Of a DNA stretch of 64,000 nt, positions 20,251 through 29,382 are shown in pieces. Within the stretch, counting starts at the first letter, position 1, and every line of letters begins with the position of its first letter. The DNA comes from Rhodococcus jostii RHA1 (GTDB lineage: Bacteria > Actinomycetota > Actinomycetes > Mycobacteriales > Mycobacteriaceae). Position numbers and translations under genes: made by a program. Below the pieces are notes generated by a model. It searched no databases. It had not been told where the DNA came from and saw only the letters and a program-made list of their open reading frames with translations. Where the stretch lies: the NCBI RefSeq assembly GCF_000014565.1, contig NC_008268.1:7320501-7384500 (forward strand). Direction: 5' to 3'.

Positions 20251-20772
20251 TCAGTCTCCGTCCGCCTGCGGGCGGGCACGGTTGACGGCGGCCAGCAACT
20301 CGGCCGGCCGTCGTGTGCTGATCAACCAGTAGGGGGTCGGGTCCTCGGGGTCGTCGAGCACGATCAGTGCCATCGGCTTGACCCATACGCGGTGTTGCAC
20401 GAAGGCGGCGGGGTCGAGCTGACGACCGAGTGCCGCACTCTTCGCCGAACCGGGAACCTCGGCGACCCGCGAGATGACGTCCAACGGCAGATGCGCCTGT
20501 CCGACCCGTAGGTGGACACCGTTCGGTTCCTCGACGACCTCGACGCGGAGACGGCTGAGCCAGACGAGTCCCCACACCGGCAGGGGCAGTAGAAGGACGT
20601 ACGGCAGCCATGCGCGCAGGCCCGGCGCACCCATGTGCACCTCCGCGGCGAGCAGACCGGCGACGAACAAGCCCACTGCCCACCACCAGACGGGCACCCA
20701 CAGGCGCTCGGAGTACAGCACGGGCGAGGTGTTATCGGTGGGCGCGACTTCGGGCCGGGACGTTTGTGACAC
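20251..20772 (-). CDS. DUF3093 membrane protein
   Basis: A 173-residue protein, Rv2698 counterpart. Two closely spaced membrane helices ([20 protein letters not shown] and [19 protein letters not shown]) precede a cytoplasmic PH-like domain of about 100 residues ending [15 protein letters not shown]. The Asp/Pro-rich [10 protein letters not shown] turn is typical of the family. Divergent from dut with about 40 bases between starts, so the two may share a control region. Function unknown. Confidence 0.87.
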   Translation of the reverse strand: MSQTSRPEVAPTDNTSPVLYSERLWVPVWWWAVGLFVAGLLAAEVHMGAPGLRAWLPYVLLLPLPVWGLVWLSRLRVEVVEEPNGVHLRVGQAHLPLDVISRVAEVPGSAKSAALGRQLDPAAFVQHRVWVKPMALIVLDDPEDPTPYWLISTRRPAELLAAVNRARPQADGD

Positions 20773-20813
20773 CCGACCAGGATAGTCGGTGTCTGAGAGT
20801 AGGCTCGGTGCAC

Positions 20814-21329
20814 GTGAGCGACCTATCTCCCGGCCTTTCTCCCGCCGCGACCCCCGCCCTTCCGCCCGTCGCCCTCCAGCGGCTGGACCCCGACATTCCG
20901 GTACCGCAGCGTGCGCACGACGGCGACGCCGGTGTCGACCTGTGCAGCACCGTCGACGTGACCATCGAGCCGGGGCGCCGTGTCCTCGTCGGAACCGGCA
21001 TCGCGATCGCGCTGCCCCTGGGCACGGTCGGGCTGATCCACCCCCGATCCGGGCTGGCCGCGAAGTCGGGTCTGTCGGTGGTCAACACCCCCGGAACCAT
21101 CGATGCCGGGTACCGCGGCGAGATCAAGGTGTGCCTGATCAATCACGACCTCGAGACCCCGATCGAGATCCGCCGGGGCGACCGGATCGCCCAACTGCTC
21201 GTGCAGCGGGTCGAACTGGTGTCGTTCGTCGAGGTCCCGTCGCTCGACGGCACCACCCGCGGTAGTGACGGACACGGGTCGAGCGGAGGCCACGCGAGCC
21301 TCGTCGGCAATGCCAGTGAAGGAGCCTGA
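20814..21329 (+). CDS. dut: Deoxyuridine 5'-triphosphate nucleotidohydrolase (dUTPase)
   Basis: A 171-residue trimeric dUTPase that hydrolyses dUTP to dUMP, keeping uracil out of DNA and feeding thymidylate synthesis. All five motifs are visible: [11 protein letters not shown] (1), [11 protein letters not shown] (2), [13 protein letters not shown] (3), [10 protein letters not shown] (4) and the C-terminal [11 protein letters not shown] (5), whose arm closes the neighbour's active site. I chose the GTG at 20814; the open frame further upstream is within the DUF3093 gene. The DUF3710 gene starts two bases after its stop. Confidence 0.96.
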   Translation: MSDLSPGLSPAATPALPPVALQRLDPDIPVPQRAHDGDAGVDLCSTVDVTIEPGRRVLVGTGIAIALPLGTVGLIHPRSGLAAKSGLSVVNTPGTIDAGYRGEIKVCLINHDLETPIEIRRGDRIAQLLVQRVELVSFVEVPSLDGTTRGSDGHGSSGGHASLVGNASEGA

Positions 21330-21331
21330 TC

Positions 21332-22162
21332 ATGTTCGGACGTCGTAAGAAGAAGGAAGCCGAGGACGACCGGCCCGGTTTCTTCGAGGACGCCGAGGCC
21401 GGCGACGCCGACGCGGATTACGAGGACGACTACGACGCCGTGACCGAGGTGGACGGCGGTCCGTACGACGCCGACGACCTCGAATCGGGCGCCGACCTCA
21501 CCGTCGGTGAGGTGGGAACCCGCCTCGACCTCGGTTCGGTCCTGGTCCCGATGCCGCAGGGCGCCCAGTTGCAGGTCGAGATGGCGCCCGACGGTTCGCC
21601 GCAGGCCGTGCATCTCGTCACCCAGCAGGGGCGCATCACCGTGGCGGCGTATGCCGCCCCGAAGTCGCCGGGCCAGTGGCGGGAAGTCGCGGGCGACCTC
21701 GCCGAATCGCTGCGCAACGACAACGCCACGGTGAGCGTCGAGAGCGGACCGTGGGGACGCGAGGTCTTCGCCGTCACCCCGAACGCCGACCTGCGCTTCA
21801 TCGGTGTCGACGGCTACCGGTGGATGGTGCGCTGCGTGGTCGCGGGACCGAGCGGTGGCAACACGGCCGATTCGGAGCTCGTCGCGACCGCCAGGGCGAT
21901 CCTGCGCGACACCGTCGTGAAGCGGGGAAACGAACCCCACCCCGTTCGGACGCCGCTGCCGGTGGTCCTGCCCGCGGCGCTCGCCCAGCAGCTGGCTGCG
22001 GCTCACCAGCAGCAGCTGGCGCAGCAGCAGGGTGCCGCTCCGCAGCAGCCGGCTCCGGCGGGTCCGCAGGGCGAGCAGCAGGCGCCCCCCGCGGAGGCCC
22101 CGGCGCAGCCGCAGCAACGTCGCGGCGAATCGGGTTCGGCGATGCAGCAACTCGGTCGCTGA
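21332..22162 (+). CDS. DUF3710 family protein
   Basis: A 276-residue cytoplasmic protein, Rv2696c counterpart. It begins with a basic MFGRRKKKEAE and an acidic stretch. The conserved DUF3710 core, about residues 50-205, includes LGSVLVPMPQGAQLQVEM and VDGYRWMVRCVVAGPSG. A Gln/Ala/Pro-rich low-complexity tail occupies the last 65 residues. It is translationally adjacent to dut and conserved beside it across the order, but its role is unknown. Confidence 0.9.
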   Translation: MFGRRKKKEAEDDRPGFFEDAEAGDADADYEDDYDAVTEVDGGPYDADDLESGADLTVGEVGTRLDLGSVLVPMPQGAQLQVEMAPDGSPQAVHLVTQQGRITVAAYAAPKSPGQWREVAGDLAESLRNDNATVSVESGPWGREVFAVTPNADLRFIGVDGYRWMVRCVVAGPSGGNTADSELVATARAILRDTVVKRGNEPHPVRTPLPVVLPAALAQQLAAAHQQQLAQQQGAAPQQPAPAGPQGEQQAPPAEAPAQPQQRRGESGSAMQQLGR

Positions 22163-22185
22163 CTCCGGTCCCGGAGATTCGACAC

Positions 22186-22932
22186 TCAGGTCGTGTGCAG
22201 GACCGAATCGAGCGCGTCGAGGCTGGCGTAGCCGAGAATTGCAGGATCGGCGCCGATCTCGTCCAGCGTTACCGTGACGAGGCCCGCGTGCGGTAGTCGT
22301 TCGGACCACTCGCGCGCGACCTCGAGGGGATGCACGGCGTCGTCGGTGGCGGCAGCGATCCCCACCGGCACCGTGATGCGCTCGAGGTCGCCCGCACCGG
22401 GGGCGTGGTACTCGGACGCCTCGTCCAGCGCGGCGGGAAGGTGCGGCCACTGCGATCGCCACGATTTCGCCAGTTCCCGGCCCAGCCACGGCGGACTGGA
22501 CGCGATCATCTCGGCGGTGACCTGTTCCAGGCCGTCCGCCCGCAGCCGGGCCGCGGTGAACCGGGCGCTGGCGGCGGCGGGAGCGTCCGCGGCGGTCCCG
22601 GTCCACGCGGGCAGCGCCGCGAGGACCCCGGCGATGCGATCCGGGTGTGATCCTGCCCACTGCAGCGCCACGGCGGCCCCGATGGACACCCCTCCGACGA
22701 GGATGCGTCCGTGCTGCGCGGCCGCGGCGTCGAGCGCGTCGACGTAGCTTCCGACGACTCGCCGGGGATCGGGTTCGACTGCGGCCGTGCGCACTCCACG
22801 GCAGGTCAGAGGCTCGGTGAAGGCACGGGTCACGAAGTCCGCGTCGGATCCCGTACCCGGGAGCACAACGGCCACACGAACAGGTGGCGGCGCTGTTCTC
22901 CGCGGCGGAGGCGGCCGATCATCAGAGGGCAT
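22186..22932 (-). CDS. Alpha/beta hydrolase (Rv2695-like)
   Basis: A 248-residue cytoplasmic hydrolase. The nucleophile elbow is GGVSIGAAVAL (GxSxG), the acid is likely in AATDDAVHPLEVAREW and the His in the same HPLEVAREW/ERLPHAGLV region. The N-terminal oxyanion strand reads VAVVLPGTGSD. It sits alone on the minus strand between the dut-DUF3710 pair and the OB-fold gene. Substrate unknown. Confidence 0.82.
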   Translation of the reverse strand: MPSDDRPPPPRRTAPPPVRVAVVLPGTGSDADFVTRAFTEPLTCRGVRTAAVEPDPRRVVGSYVDALDAAAAQHGRILVGGVSIGAAVALQWAGSHPDRIAGVLAALPAWTGTAADAPAAASARFTAARLRADGLEQVTAEMIASSPPWLGRELAKSWRSQWPHLPAALDEASEYHAPGAGDLERITVPVGIAAATDDAVHPLEVAREWSERLPHAGLVTVTLDEIGADPAILGYASLDALDSVLHTT

Positions 22933-23068
22933 GTGATGATCCTGCCTCGTCCGTCACAGCGCTTCTCCGGTGGTGTGGTTGCCGGGAACCAATGGGTCTA
23001 CAGTGGCGAATACACAGCCCTACGAGCGGCGCGAAGATCTCGCGTCGCACATGCTCCAGGAGCGCGCA

Positions 23069-23446
23069 ATGGCACCCGCCACGGCAGGATATTTTCGTCG
23101 GCTGACTCGCAGGCTCACCGAGGACCTCGAGCAGCTGGACGCCGAGGAAATGGCCGAGACGTCTCAGGCGTCCGGCGCACAACGTGCCTGCGACTGCAGC
23201 CGCGGCGAAGAGGTCACCATGCTGGGGCGGCTCCGGAGTGTCGAAGCCTGTCCGAAGTCCGGGAACGCCAGCATCGAAGCCGAATTCTTCGACGGCACGG
23301 AACAGATCAAGCTGGTGTGGATCGGCCGGCGGAGAATTCCGGGCATCGAGCCGGGCAAGACCCTGCTGGTTCGTGGACGTGTCGGCGAACGCGACGGCCA
23401 GAAGGTGATCTTCAACCCGTATTACGAGTTGCGCGGCGAATCGTAG
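23069..23446 (+). CDS. OB-fold nucleic-acid-binding domain protein (Rv2694c-like)
   Basis: A 125-residue protein. A helical N-terminus with YFRRLTRRLTEDLEQLDAEEM precedes an OB-fold of about 75 residues: EEVTMLGRLRSVEACP, KLVWIGRRRIPGIEPGKTL and VRGRVGERDGQKVIFNPYYEL. Such small OB proteins resemble the tRNA-anti/RecG-wedge type, but no partner is evident. I chose the ATG at 23069 because AGGAG lies six bases ahead. A GTG at 23003 would add 22 residues and cannot be excluded. DUF3159 follows 28 bases later. Confidence 0.8.
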   Translation: MAPATAGYFRRLTRRLTEDLEQLDAEEMAETSQASGAQRACDCSRGEEVTMLGRLRSVEACPKSGNASIEAEFFDGTEQIKLVWIGRRRIPGIEPGKTLLVRGRVGERDGQKVIFNPYYELRGES

Positions 23447-23474
23447 GGGCCCTCTCGTGTGGCACTCTCGTTGA

Positions 23475-24155
23475 GTGACCGAAACGAAGCAGCAATCCAT
23501 ACTCGAACAGCTCGGTGGGCTCAGCGGGCTGGTCTATTCGACCCTGCCCATCCTGGTTTTCGTTCCGGTCAACGGTGTGTGGGGCCTGGGCCCGGCGATC
23601 TGGGCGGCCATCGGCGTCGCCGTCGCCATTCTCGTCTGGCGCCTCGTCCGCCGCAGCCCCATCCAGCCCGCGGTGTCCGGGTTCGTCGGCGTCGGCATCT
23701 CCGCGTTCATCGCCTACCGCACGGGCGATGCCAAGGGATACTTCCTCTTCGGGATCTACACGAGCCTCGCCTACGGTGCGGTGTTCCTGATCTCGATTCT
23801 GGTGCGCTGGCCGATCGTCGGCCTGATCTGGGGATTCCTCAACGGCCACGGCAACCTCTGGCGGCGCCATCGCGGCGCGGTACGCGCCTACGACGTGGCC
23901 ACCGCAGCCTGGGCGCTGGTGTTCGCGGCCCGGTACCTCGTGCAGTCGCAACTCTACGATTCGGACCAGACGGGCTGGCTCGCGTTCGCGCGCATCGCAA
24001 TGGGCTGGCCGTTGGCGGGATTGGCTCTCCTGGTGACGATCTGGGCTGTGCGCCGGGCAGATCGGATCGTCGAACCGGCACCGTCGGACGACGCCGGCGA
24101 ACCGACGGACGACACGGAAGCGGGCGGCCCCCGCGACGAGCCCGGCCACACCTGA
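23475..24155 (+). CDS. DUF3159 membrane protein
   Basis: A 226-residue integral membrane protein, Rv2693c counterpart, from a GTG start. About six membrane segments are visible, for example GLVYSTLPILVFVPVNGVWG, AAIGVAVAILVWRLV and WPLAGLALLVTIWAV. The internal GYFLFGIYTSLAYGAVFL is typical of the family. A hydrophilic Asp/Glu-rich tail of about 35 residues ends the protein. It is probably in one operon with the OB-fold gene. Function unknown. Confidence 0.88.
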   Translation: MTETKQQSILEQLGGLSGLVYSTLPILVFVPVNGVWGLGPAIWAAIGVAVAILVWRLVRRSPIQPAVSGFVGVGISAFIAYRTGDAKGYFLFGIYTSLAYGAVFLISILVRWPIVGLIWGFLNGHGNLWRRHRGAVRAYDVATAAWALVFAARYLVQSQLYDSDQTGWLAFARIAMGWPLAGLALLVTIWAVRRADRIVEPAPSDDAGEPTDDTEAGGPRDEPGHT

Positions 24156-24223
24156 GCACGGCCCCACGTCGAGGACCGCGTGGGCCCTGACCGGTTGTGC
24201 CGGAGCCGAAGTCGCCGACCCGA

Positions 24224-24523
24224 TCAGGCCACGAGATCCTGGTACTCGGGATGCTTCGACACGAATTTCACGACGTACGGGCACACCGGGCGCACCCGCA
24301 GTCCACGGCGGCGGAGATCGTCCAGGGCCGCACCCACGAGCGTCCGGGCAAGTCCGAGTCCCTCGTGTTGCGGATAGATCTCGGTGTGAACGAAAACGTG
24401 TACGTCCCCGTCGACTTCGTACTGCTCGATTCCCGCGAGTTCACCGTCGGCGTGGATCTCGTACCGGCTCTGCTGCGGGCTGTCGGTGACGACGATGCTC
24501 TCGGGTGTTGCGGTGGTACCCAA
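24224..24523 (-). CDS. Small YjdJ-type GNAT acetyltransferase
   Basis: A 99-residue single-domain member of the small GNAT (acetyltransf_CG, PF14542-type) family. The core is SRYEIHADGELAGIEQYEV, the acetyl-CoA loop is HEGLGLARTLVGAAL, and RVRPVCPYVVKFV ends with the conserved CPY. No ATG fits. The TTG at 24523 has GGGAGG six bases ahead and gives a protein of the usual family length, which decides the start. It lies 34 bases downstream of ceoC on the same strand. Acceptor unknown. Confidence 0.85.
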   Translation of the reverse strand: MGTTATPESIVVTDSPQQSRYEIHADGELAGIEQYEVDGDVHVFVHTEIYPQHEGLGLARTLVGAALDDLRRRGLRVRPVCPYVVKFVSKHPEYQDLVA

Positions 24524-24557
24524 CGGATCCTCCCGGGTGTCGATCGGTCCCGCCGGG

Positions 24558-25217
24558 TCAGGAGAGCCCGACGGCCGCTCGCAGGTCGTCCTCGACGTCC
24601 ACGGACGCGACGAACAGCAGTTCGTCGCCGCCCTCGAGCGGATCGTCCTGCTGCGGCACGATGACCCGTCCGCCGCGGAGGATGGTGACCAGCGCGGCAT
24701 CGCGGGGCAATTGCAGCTTGCGGACGGCCTTCCCGGCGAGCGGGGTGTTGTCGGGCAGCGTGACCTCGACGAGGTTGGCCTGCCCCTGGCGGAATGTCAT
24801 CAGCCGCACGAGATCGCCGACCGACACCGCCTCCTCCACCAGCGAGGCGAGCATCCGGGGAGTGGAGACGGCGACGTCGACTCCCCAGGACTCGTCGAAC
24901 AACCACTCGTTGCGGGGATCGTTGACGCGGGCGACCACGCGGCTGACCCCGAACTCGGTCTTCGCGAGGAGGCTGAGGACCAGGTTGGCCTTGTCGTCAC
25001 CGGTGGCCGCGATCACCACCTCGTAGGTTTCGAGGGATGCGGCCTCGAGGCTGCTCAGTTCGCACGCGTCGGCGTGGACCCAGGTCGCCTCGGGCACCGA
25101 CTCCCGTTCGACGTGCTCGAGCTTGCGTTCGATCAGCATGACGTCGTGTTCGCTGCGGACCAGTTCGCGCGCGATCGAGCGTCCGACTGCGCCGGCTCCT
25201 GCGATTGCGACTCTCAT
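24558..25217 (-). CDS. ceoC: TrkA-family potassium uptake regulatory protein CeoC
   Basis: A 219-residue cytoplasmic RCK protein. TrkA-N (residues 1-125) has the dinucleotide fold VAIAGAGAVGRSIA with acidic VMLIER; TrkA-C (140-219) ends VPQQDDPLEGGDELLFVAS. Such subunits bind NAD(H)/ATP and gate K+ transporters. It follows ceoB by 48 bases on the minus strand and precedes the small GNAT gene. Order matches Rv2691-Rv2692. No TrkH/TrkG pore gene is in the window; the divergent KimA-like permease is the nearest transporter. Confidence 0.92.
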   Translation of the reverse strand: MRVAIAGAGAVGRSIARELVRSEHDVMLIERKLEHVERESVPEATWVHADACELSSLEAASLETYEVVIAATGDDKANLVLSLLAKTEFGVSRVVARVNDPRNEWLFDESWGVDVAVSTPRMLASLVEEAVSVGDLVRLMTFRQGQANLVEVTLPDNTPLAGKAVRKLQLPRDAALVTILRGGRVIVPQQDDPLEGGDELLFVASVDVEDDLRAAVGLS

Positions 25218-25265
25218 CGATTGCTTCCGTTCGGGTGGTCGATCGTGAACATTCTCACTGCCGTC

Positions 25266-25931
25266 TCAGTTGTCCGAAGGCGGGGGATTGCCCGCGAGCG
25301 CGACCGCCTCGGCAACCGTTCCCGACACGGCCGCGATGTACACCTGGTCGTCGGCCTGGAGGACGGTCTTGCGATCGGGAAGGACGCCGGTGCCGAAGCG
25401 GATGATGAACGCGACACGCGAATTCGTCGCGGCCTCCAGTTCGGCGACCGGCCTGCCGATCCAATCCTCGTGCAGGGACAACTCGGTGACCGCGACGGTT
25501 CCGGACGGATCGCGCCACTTGGCGGTCTGGCTGTCGCGCGTGAGGGTGTGCAGGAAGCGGTCCGTCGACCACGGAACGGTGGCGACGGTGGGGATCCCGA
25601 GCCGCTCGTAGACGGCGGCGCGCTTGGCGTCGTAGATCCGGGCGACGACGCGTTCCACGCCGAACGTCTCCCGGGCCACGCGCGCGGAAATGATGTTGGA
25701 GTTGTCTCCGGACGACACCGCGGCGAATGCCTCTGCGCGCTCGATACCGGACTTGACCAGCACGTCACGGTCGAATCCCATCCCCACGACGGTGTGGCCG
25801 GGGAAGTCGGGTTCGAGACGTAGGAATGCGGCAGGGTCGCGATCGATGACCGCGACCTCGTGGCCGATCCGGGTCAGCGAGCCAGCGAGGGATGAGCCGA
25901 CCCGGCCGCATCCCATGATGACCACATACAC
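25266..25931 (-). CDS. ceoB: TrkA-family potassium uptake regulatory protein CeoB
   Basis: A 221-residue RCK protein, first gene of the ceoB-ceoC unit. The N-terminal nucleotide fold is YVVIMGCGRVGSSLA with VAVIDRDPAAF; SSGDNSNIISARVARETFG is the usual RCK helix; TrkA-C covers roughly residues 135-215. It is paralogous to CeoC. Its start is 162 bases from the divergent start of the KimA-like permease, so both may respond to one control region. Confidence 0.92.
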   Translation of the reverse strand: MYVVIMGCGRVGSSLAGSLTRIGHEVAVIDRDPAAFLRLEPDFPGHTVVGMGFDRDVLVKSGIERAEAFAAVSSGDNSNIISARVARETFGVERVVARIYDAKRAAVYERLGIPTVATVPWSTDRFLHTLTRDSQTAKWRDPSGTVAVTELSLHEDWIGRPVAELEAATNSRVAFIIRFGTGVLPDRKTVLQADDQVYIAAVSGTVAEAVALAGNPPPSDN

Positions 25932-26081
25932 CTTGTACTCCGTTCATGGGCTCTTACGTCACGTCTCGAGTACGTGCGCACCGAATCGAACCGTACAGTG
26001 CCCAGGCAGAAGAGCAACCGAGACAGAGATCGCAATCCGGACACATTGGTGGGTGAGGGTCCAGGTTTTCTGCGGACGGCT

Positions 26082-26087
26082 TACGCT
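26082..26087 (+). promoter_or_regulatory. Candidate -10 element of the KimA-like permease gene (leaderless)
   Basis: TACGCT lies six bases ahead of the GTG start at 26094. At that spacing the transcript would begin at or next to the start codon, as in leaderless mRNAs common in this order. No good -35 hexamer is visible. Confidence 0.35.
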
Positions 26088-26093
26088 TTGGCA

Positions 26094-28088
26094 GTGTCAA
26101 AGCTCTCGACCGCCACAAAGCGGCTACTGCTAGGCAGACCCTTCCGGAGCGACAAGCTCGGGCACACGCTGCTTCCCAAGAGGATCGCCCTCCCGGTCTT
26201 CGCCTCCGATGCCATGTCGTCGGTGGCGTATGCCCCGGAAGAAATCTTCCTCGTGCTGTCGGTTGCGGGCATCTCCGCCTACGCCTACACCCCCTGGATC
26301 GGGCTTGCCGTCGCCGCGGTGATGGCGGTGGTGGTCGCCAGCTACCGGCAGAACGTGCACGCCTACCCGTCGGGCGGCGGCGACTACGAAGTCGCGACCG
26401 TCAACCTCGGTCCCAACGCGGGTCTGACCGTGGGCAGCGCCCTGCTGGTGGACTACGTGCTCACGGTCGCTGTCTCCATCTCGTCGGCCGCGTCCAACAT
26501 CGGTTCGGCGGTACCGTTCGTGGCCCAGCACAAGGTGCTGTTCGCGGTCGCGGCCATCGTGCTGCTGACCGCCATCAACCTGCGTGGCATCCGTGAATCC
26601 GGTGCCGCGTTCGCGATCCCGACGTACGCGTTCATCGCCGGCATGGCACTGATGCTGCTGTGGGGGTTCTTCCAGATCTTCGTCCTCGGCGACGACCTGC
26701 GCGCCGAATCGTCCGGATTCGAACTCGAAGCCGAGGACTCCCACCTGTACGGGATCGCGTTCGCGTTCCTGATCGCGCGGGCCTTCTCCTCCGGCTGTGC
26801 GGCACTGACCGGTGTCGAGGCGATCAGCAATGGTGTTCCCGCATTCCAGAAGCCCAAGTCCCGCAACGCGGCCACCACGCTGCTGCTGCTGGGATCGATT
26901 GCCATCGTGCTGCTGATGGGCATCATCATCCTGGCCCAGAAGATCGGGATCGTGTACGCGCACAGCCCGGCCGAGCAGCTGATCGGCGCCCCCACCGGGT
27001 ATCACCAGAAGACTCTGATCGCGCAGATCGCGGAGACGGTGTTCGGCGGTTTCCCTATCGGCTTCTATTTCATCGCCATCGTGACGGCCCTGATCCTCGT
27101 GCTGGCCGCCAACACCGCCTTCAACGGATTCCCCGTGCTCGGCTCGATCCTCGCGCAGGATCGCTACCTGCCCCGTCAGCTGCACACCCGCGGCGACCGA
27201 CTGGCGTTCAGCAACGGCATCCTGTTCCTGTCCGGGGCCGCGATCGCGTTCGTCGTCCTGTTCGGCGCCGAGGTGACCAAGCTGATCCAGCTGTACATCG
27301 TCGGCGTGTTCGTCTCGTTCGTGCTGAGCCAGACGGGCATGATCCGGCACTGGACCCGGCACCTGAAGACCGAGAACGACCTGGCTCAGCGCCGGCGGAT
27401 GCATCGCTCCCGGGTGATCAACTCCATCGGCCTGGCCATGACCGGCGCCGTCCTGATCATCGTGCTCATCACGAAGTTCGCGGCAGGCGCCTGGATCGCG
27501 ATCGTGGCGATGGTCGCGATCTTCGTGGTGATGAAGATGATCCGGAAGCACTACGACAGCGTCGCCCGGGAACTCGAGGAACAGGAATGGGACGGGGTGC
27601 TGCCCAGCCGGACTCACTCCATCGTCCTCGTCTCCAAGCTGCACATGCCGACCATGCGTGCGCTCGCGTATGCCCGGGCCACACGGCCGGACACCCTCGA
27701 GGCGATCACGGTCAACGTCGACGAACCCGACACCCGGGCACTGGTGCGCCGGTGGGAGAAGAGCGACATCGCGGTGCCGCTCAAGGTGATCGAGTCGCCG
27801 TACCGCGAGATCACCAAGCCCGTGCTCGACTACGTGCGGCGCGTCCGGAAGGACTCGCCGCGGGACGTCGTCACCGTGTTCATCCCCGAGTACGTGGTGG
27901 GGCACTGGTGGGAGCAGATCCTGCACAACCAGAGTGCGCTGCGGCTCAAGAGCCGCCTGCTGTTCCAGCCGGGTGTGATGGTCACCAGCGTTCCGTGGCA
28001 ACTGAACTCGTCCGAGAAGGCGAAGACACTGACCATCGAATACACGGCCGGGGCCTCACGCCGCGGCTACGAACCCGACGACAAGTGA
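26094..28088 (+). CDS. KimA-like APC-superfamily permease (probable K+ importer)
   Basis: A 664-residue permease, Rv2690c counterpart, usually labelled amino acid permease. Twelve membrane helices fill residues 30-475; a cytoplasmic domain of about 160 residues follows. From memory it matches Bacillus KimA (YdaO), a K+/H+ symporter, along most of the membrane part. Shared stretches are FASDAMSSVAYAPEE, SYRQNVHAYPSGGGDY, LLVDYVLTVAVSIS and AFSSGCAALTGVEAISNG. The Asp and Tyr residues in the first and third are, as I recall, among the K+ ligands. I chose the GTG at 26094 (SKLSTATKRLLLG); the upstream extension is hydrophilic and unlike homologues. Divergent from ceoBC; the methyltransferase gene follows after 13 bases. 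Confidence 0.8.
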   Translation: MSKLSTATKRLLLGRPFRSDKLGHTLLPKRIALPVFASDAMSSVAYAPEEIFLVLSVAGISAYAYTPWIGLAVAAVMAVVVASYRQNVHAYPSGGGDYEVATVNLGPNAGLTVGSALLVDYVLTVAVSISSAASNIGSAVPFVAQHKVLFAVAAIVLLTAINLRGIRESGAAFAIPTYAFIAGMALMLLWGFFQIFVLGDDLRAESSGFELEAEDSHLYGIAFAFLIARAFSSGCAALTGVEAISNGVPAFQKPKSRNAATTLLLLGSIAIVLLMGIIILAQKIGIVYAHSPAEQLIGAPTGYHQKTLIAQIAETVFGGFPIGFYFIAIVTALILVLAANTAFNGFPVLGSILAQDRYLPRQLHTRGDRLAFSNGILFLSGAAIAFVVLFGAEVTKLIQLYIVGVFVSFVLSQTGMIRHWTRHLKTENDLAQRRRMHRSRVINSIGLAMTGAVLIIVLITKFAAGAWIAIVAMVAIFVVMKMIRKHYDSVARELEEQEWDGVLPSRTHSIVLVSKLHMPTMRALAYARATRPDTLEAITVNVDEPDTRALVRRWEKSDIAVPLKVIESPYREITKPVLDYVRRVRKDSPRDVVTVFIPEYVVGHWWEQILHNQSALRLKSRLLFQPGVMVTSVPWQLNSSEKAKTLTIEYTAGASRRGYEPDDK

Positions 28089-28101
28089 CGGGCGACAAGC
28101 G

Positions 28102-29370
28102 TTGAGTGAGAACTGGTCGGACCGCCGCCTCGAACTGCGGCTGGGAAATCCCGGGCACGGCGGTTTCGTCGTCGCCCGGCACGAAGGCCGCGTCGTCTTC
28201 GTCCGGCACGGGCTGCCCGGCGAGCGGGTGATCGCCCTCGTCACCGAGGACCGCGGCGGGTCCTACTGCCGGGCCGACGCGATCGAGATCCTCGACGCGT
28301 CCCCGGAGCGGGTCACCCCGGTGTGCCCGGTGTCGGGTCCGGGCGGCGCGGGGTGTTGCGACTTCTCGCACGCGAGCCTGCACGTGCAGCGGGACATGAA
28401 GGCGCAGGTCGTGTCCGAGCAGTTGGCGCGGCTCGCGCGATTGCAGCGGGACGTGGACGTCGAGGAACTGCCCGGCACCGGAGACGGCACCGGCTGGCGC
28501 ACGCGGGTGCGGCTCGCCGTCGACCCGGACGGCCGCCCCGGCTATCACCGGCACCGCAGTTCCGGGATCGTCACCGACCTCGCCTGCCCGCAGATCGAGT
28601 CGGCCGCCTACGACGGTGTGAGCGAGCACGATTGGAAGCCCGGCAGCGAGGTGCAGATCGTCCTCGACAGCGCGGGGGAGCGGCACGTGGTCGAGATCGC
28701 TCCGCCGAAGGTGTCGCGGACCGGCCGCACGAGTCCCGGGCGCCGCGGTGCCATGGCTCGCCGTGCCGCCAGCGGTGCGCCACGCGCCGAGCGGGTGGTC
28801 GTCGGATCGGGTCGCCCGGTGGAGCGGGTGTGCGACCGGGAATGGGCGCTGGCCGCCACCGGGTTCTGGCAGGCGCATCGCGGGGCCGCGGAAACGTATT
28901 CGGCAGTCGTCGCCGAATGGGCCGGGATGTCCGCGGGCGAGACCGCATGGGACCTGTACGGGGGAGTGGGTGTGTTCGCCGCAGCCCTCGCCGGTGATGC
29001 CGGGCCGTCGGGGCACGTGGACTCCGTCGAGTCCTCGCGCCAGGCCGTGTCGGACGGGAAGGCTGCGCTCTCCGACCTCCCGCAGGTGCGTTTCCACGCC
29101 GAGCGGGTCGAGCGCGCGATCGCCGGACTCGCCTCCCCGCCACGGGTCGTGGTGCTCGATCCGCCGCGTGCGGGTGCGGGGCGTGACGTGATCGACGCGG
29201 TCGCCGCGGCGGGCGCCGAACGGGTCGTGCACGTGGGGTGCGACCCGGCGTCGTTCGCCCGCGACATCGGGCTGTACCTCGCGCAGGGATATCATGTCGA
29301 CGAGCTGCGCGCGTTCGATGCGTTCCCTCTCACCCACCACGTGGAGTGCATTGCGCTGCTGACGCGCTGA
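28102..29370 (+). CDS. TRAM-domain class I RNA (uracil-5) methyltransferase
   Basis: A 422-residue TrmA/RumA-type enzyme, Rv2689c counterpart, methylating uridine C5 in tRNA or rRNA. The N-terminal TRAM domain (1-65) includes GHGGFVVARHEGRVVFVRHG. The SAM-binding part has WDLYGGVGVFAAAL, then VVLDPPRAGAG, and the catalytic Cys is in HVGCDPASFARD. A CxxxC-type [4Fe-4S] motif as in RumA is not complete. Four Cys in VCPVSGPGGAGCCDF are suggestive. Start is TTG at 28102, 13 bases after the permease stop. Confidence 0.88.
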   Translation: MSENWSDRRLELRLGNPGHGGFVVARHEGRVVFVRHGLPGERVIALVTEDRGGSYCRADAIEILDASPERVTPVCPVSGPGGAGCCDFSHASLHVQRDMKAQVVSEQLARLARLQRDVDVEELPGTGDGTGWRTRVRLAVDPDGRPGYHRHRSSGIVTDLACPQIESAAYDGVSEHDWKPGSEVQIVLDSAGERHVVEIAPPKVSRTGRTSPGRRGAMARRAASGAPRAERVVVGSGRPVERVCDREWALAATGFWQAHRGAAETYSAVVAEWAGMSAGETAWDLYGGVGVFAAALAGDAGPSGHVDSVESSRQAVSDGKAALSDLPQVRFHAERVERAIAGLASPPRVVVLDPPRAGAGRDVIDAVAAAGAERVVHVGCDPASFARDIGLYLAQGYHVDELRAFDAFPLTHHVECIALLTR

Positions 29371-29382
29371 CACCGGCGCATC

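Noticed and set aside
24160..24200. Possible terminator between DUF3159 and the small GNAT gene
   Set aside because: Only about six consecutive pairs form with a long loop and mismatches, too weak to list.
25932..26093. c-di-AMP (ydaO-type) riboswitch upstream of the KimA-like gene
   Set aside because: The region is only 162 bp, shared with divergent ceoB, and a -10-like element sits six bases from the start codon, leaving no room for a leader RNA. I saw no ydaO core motifs.
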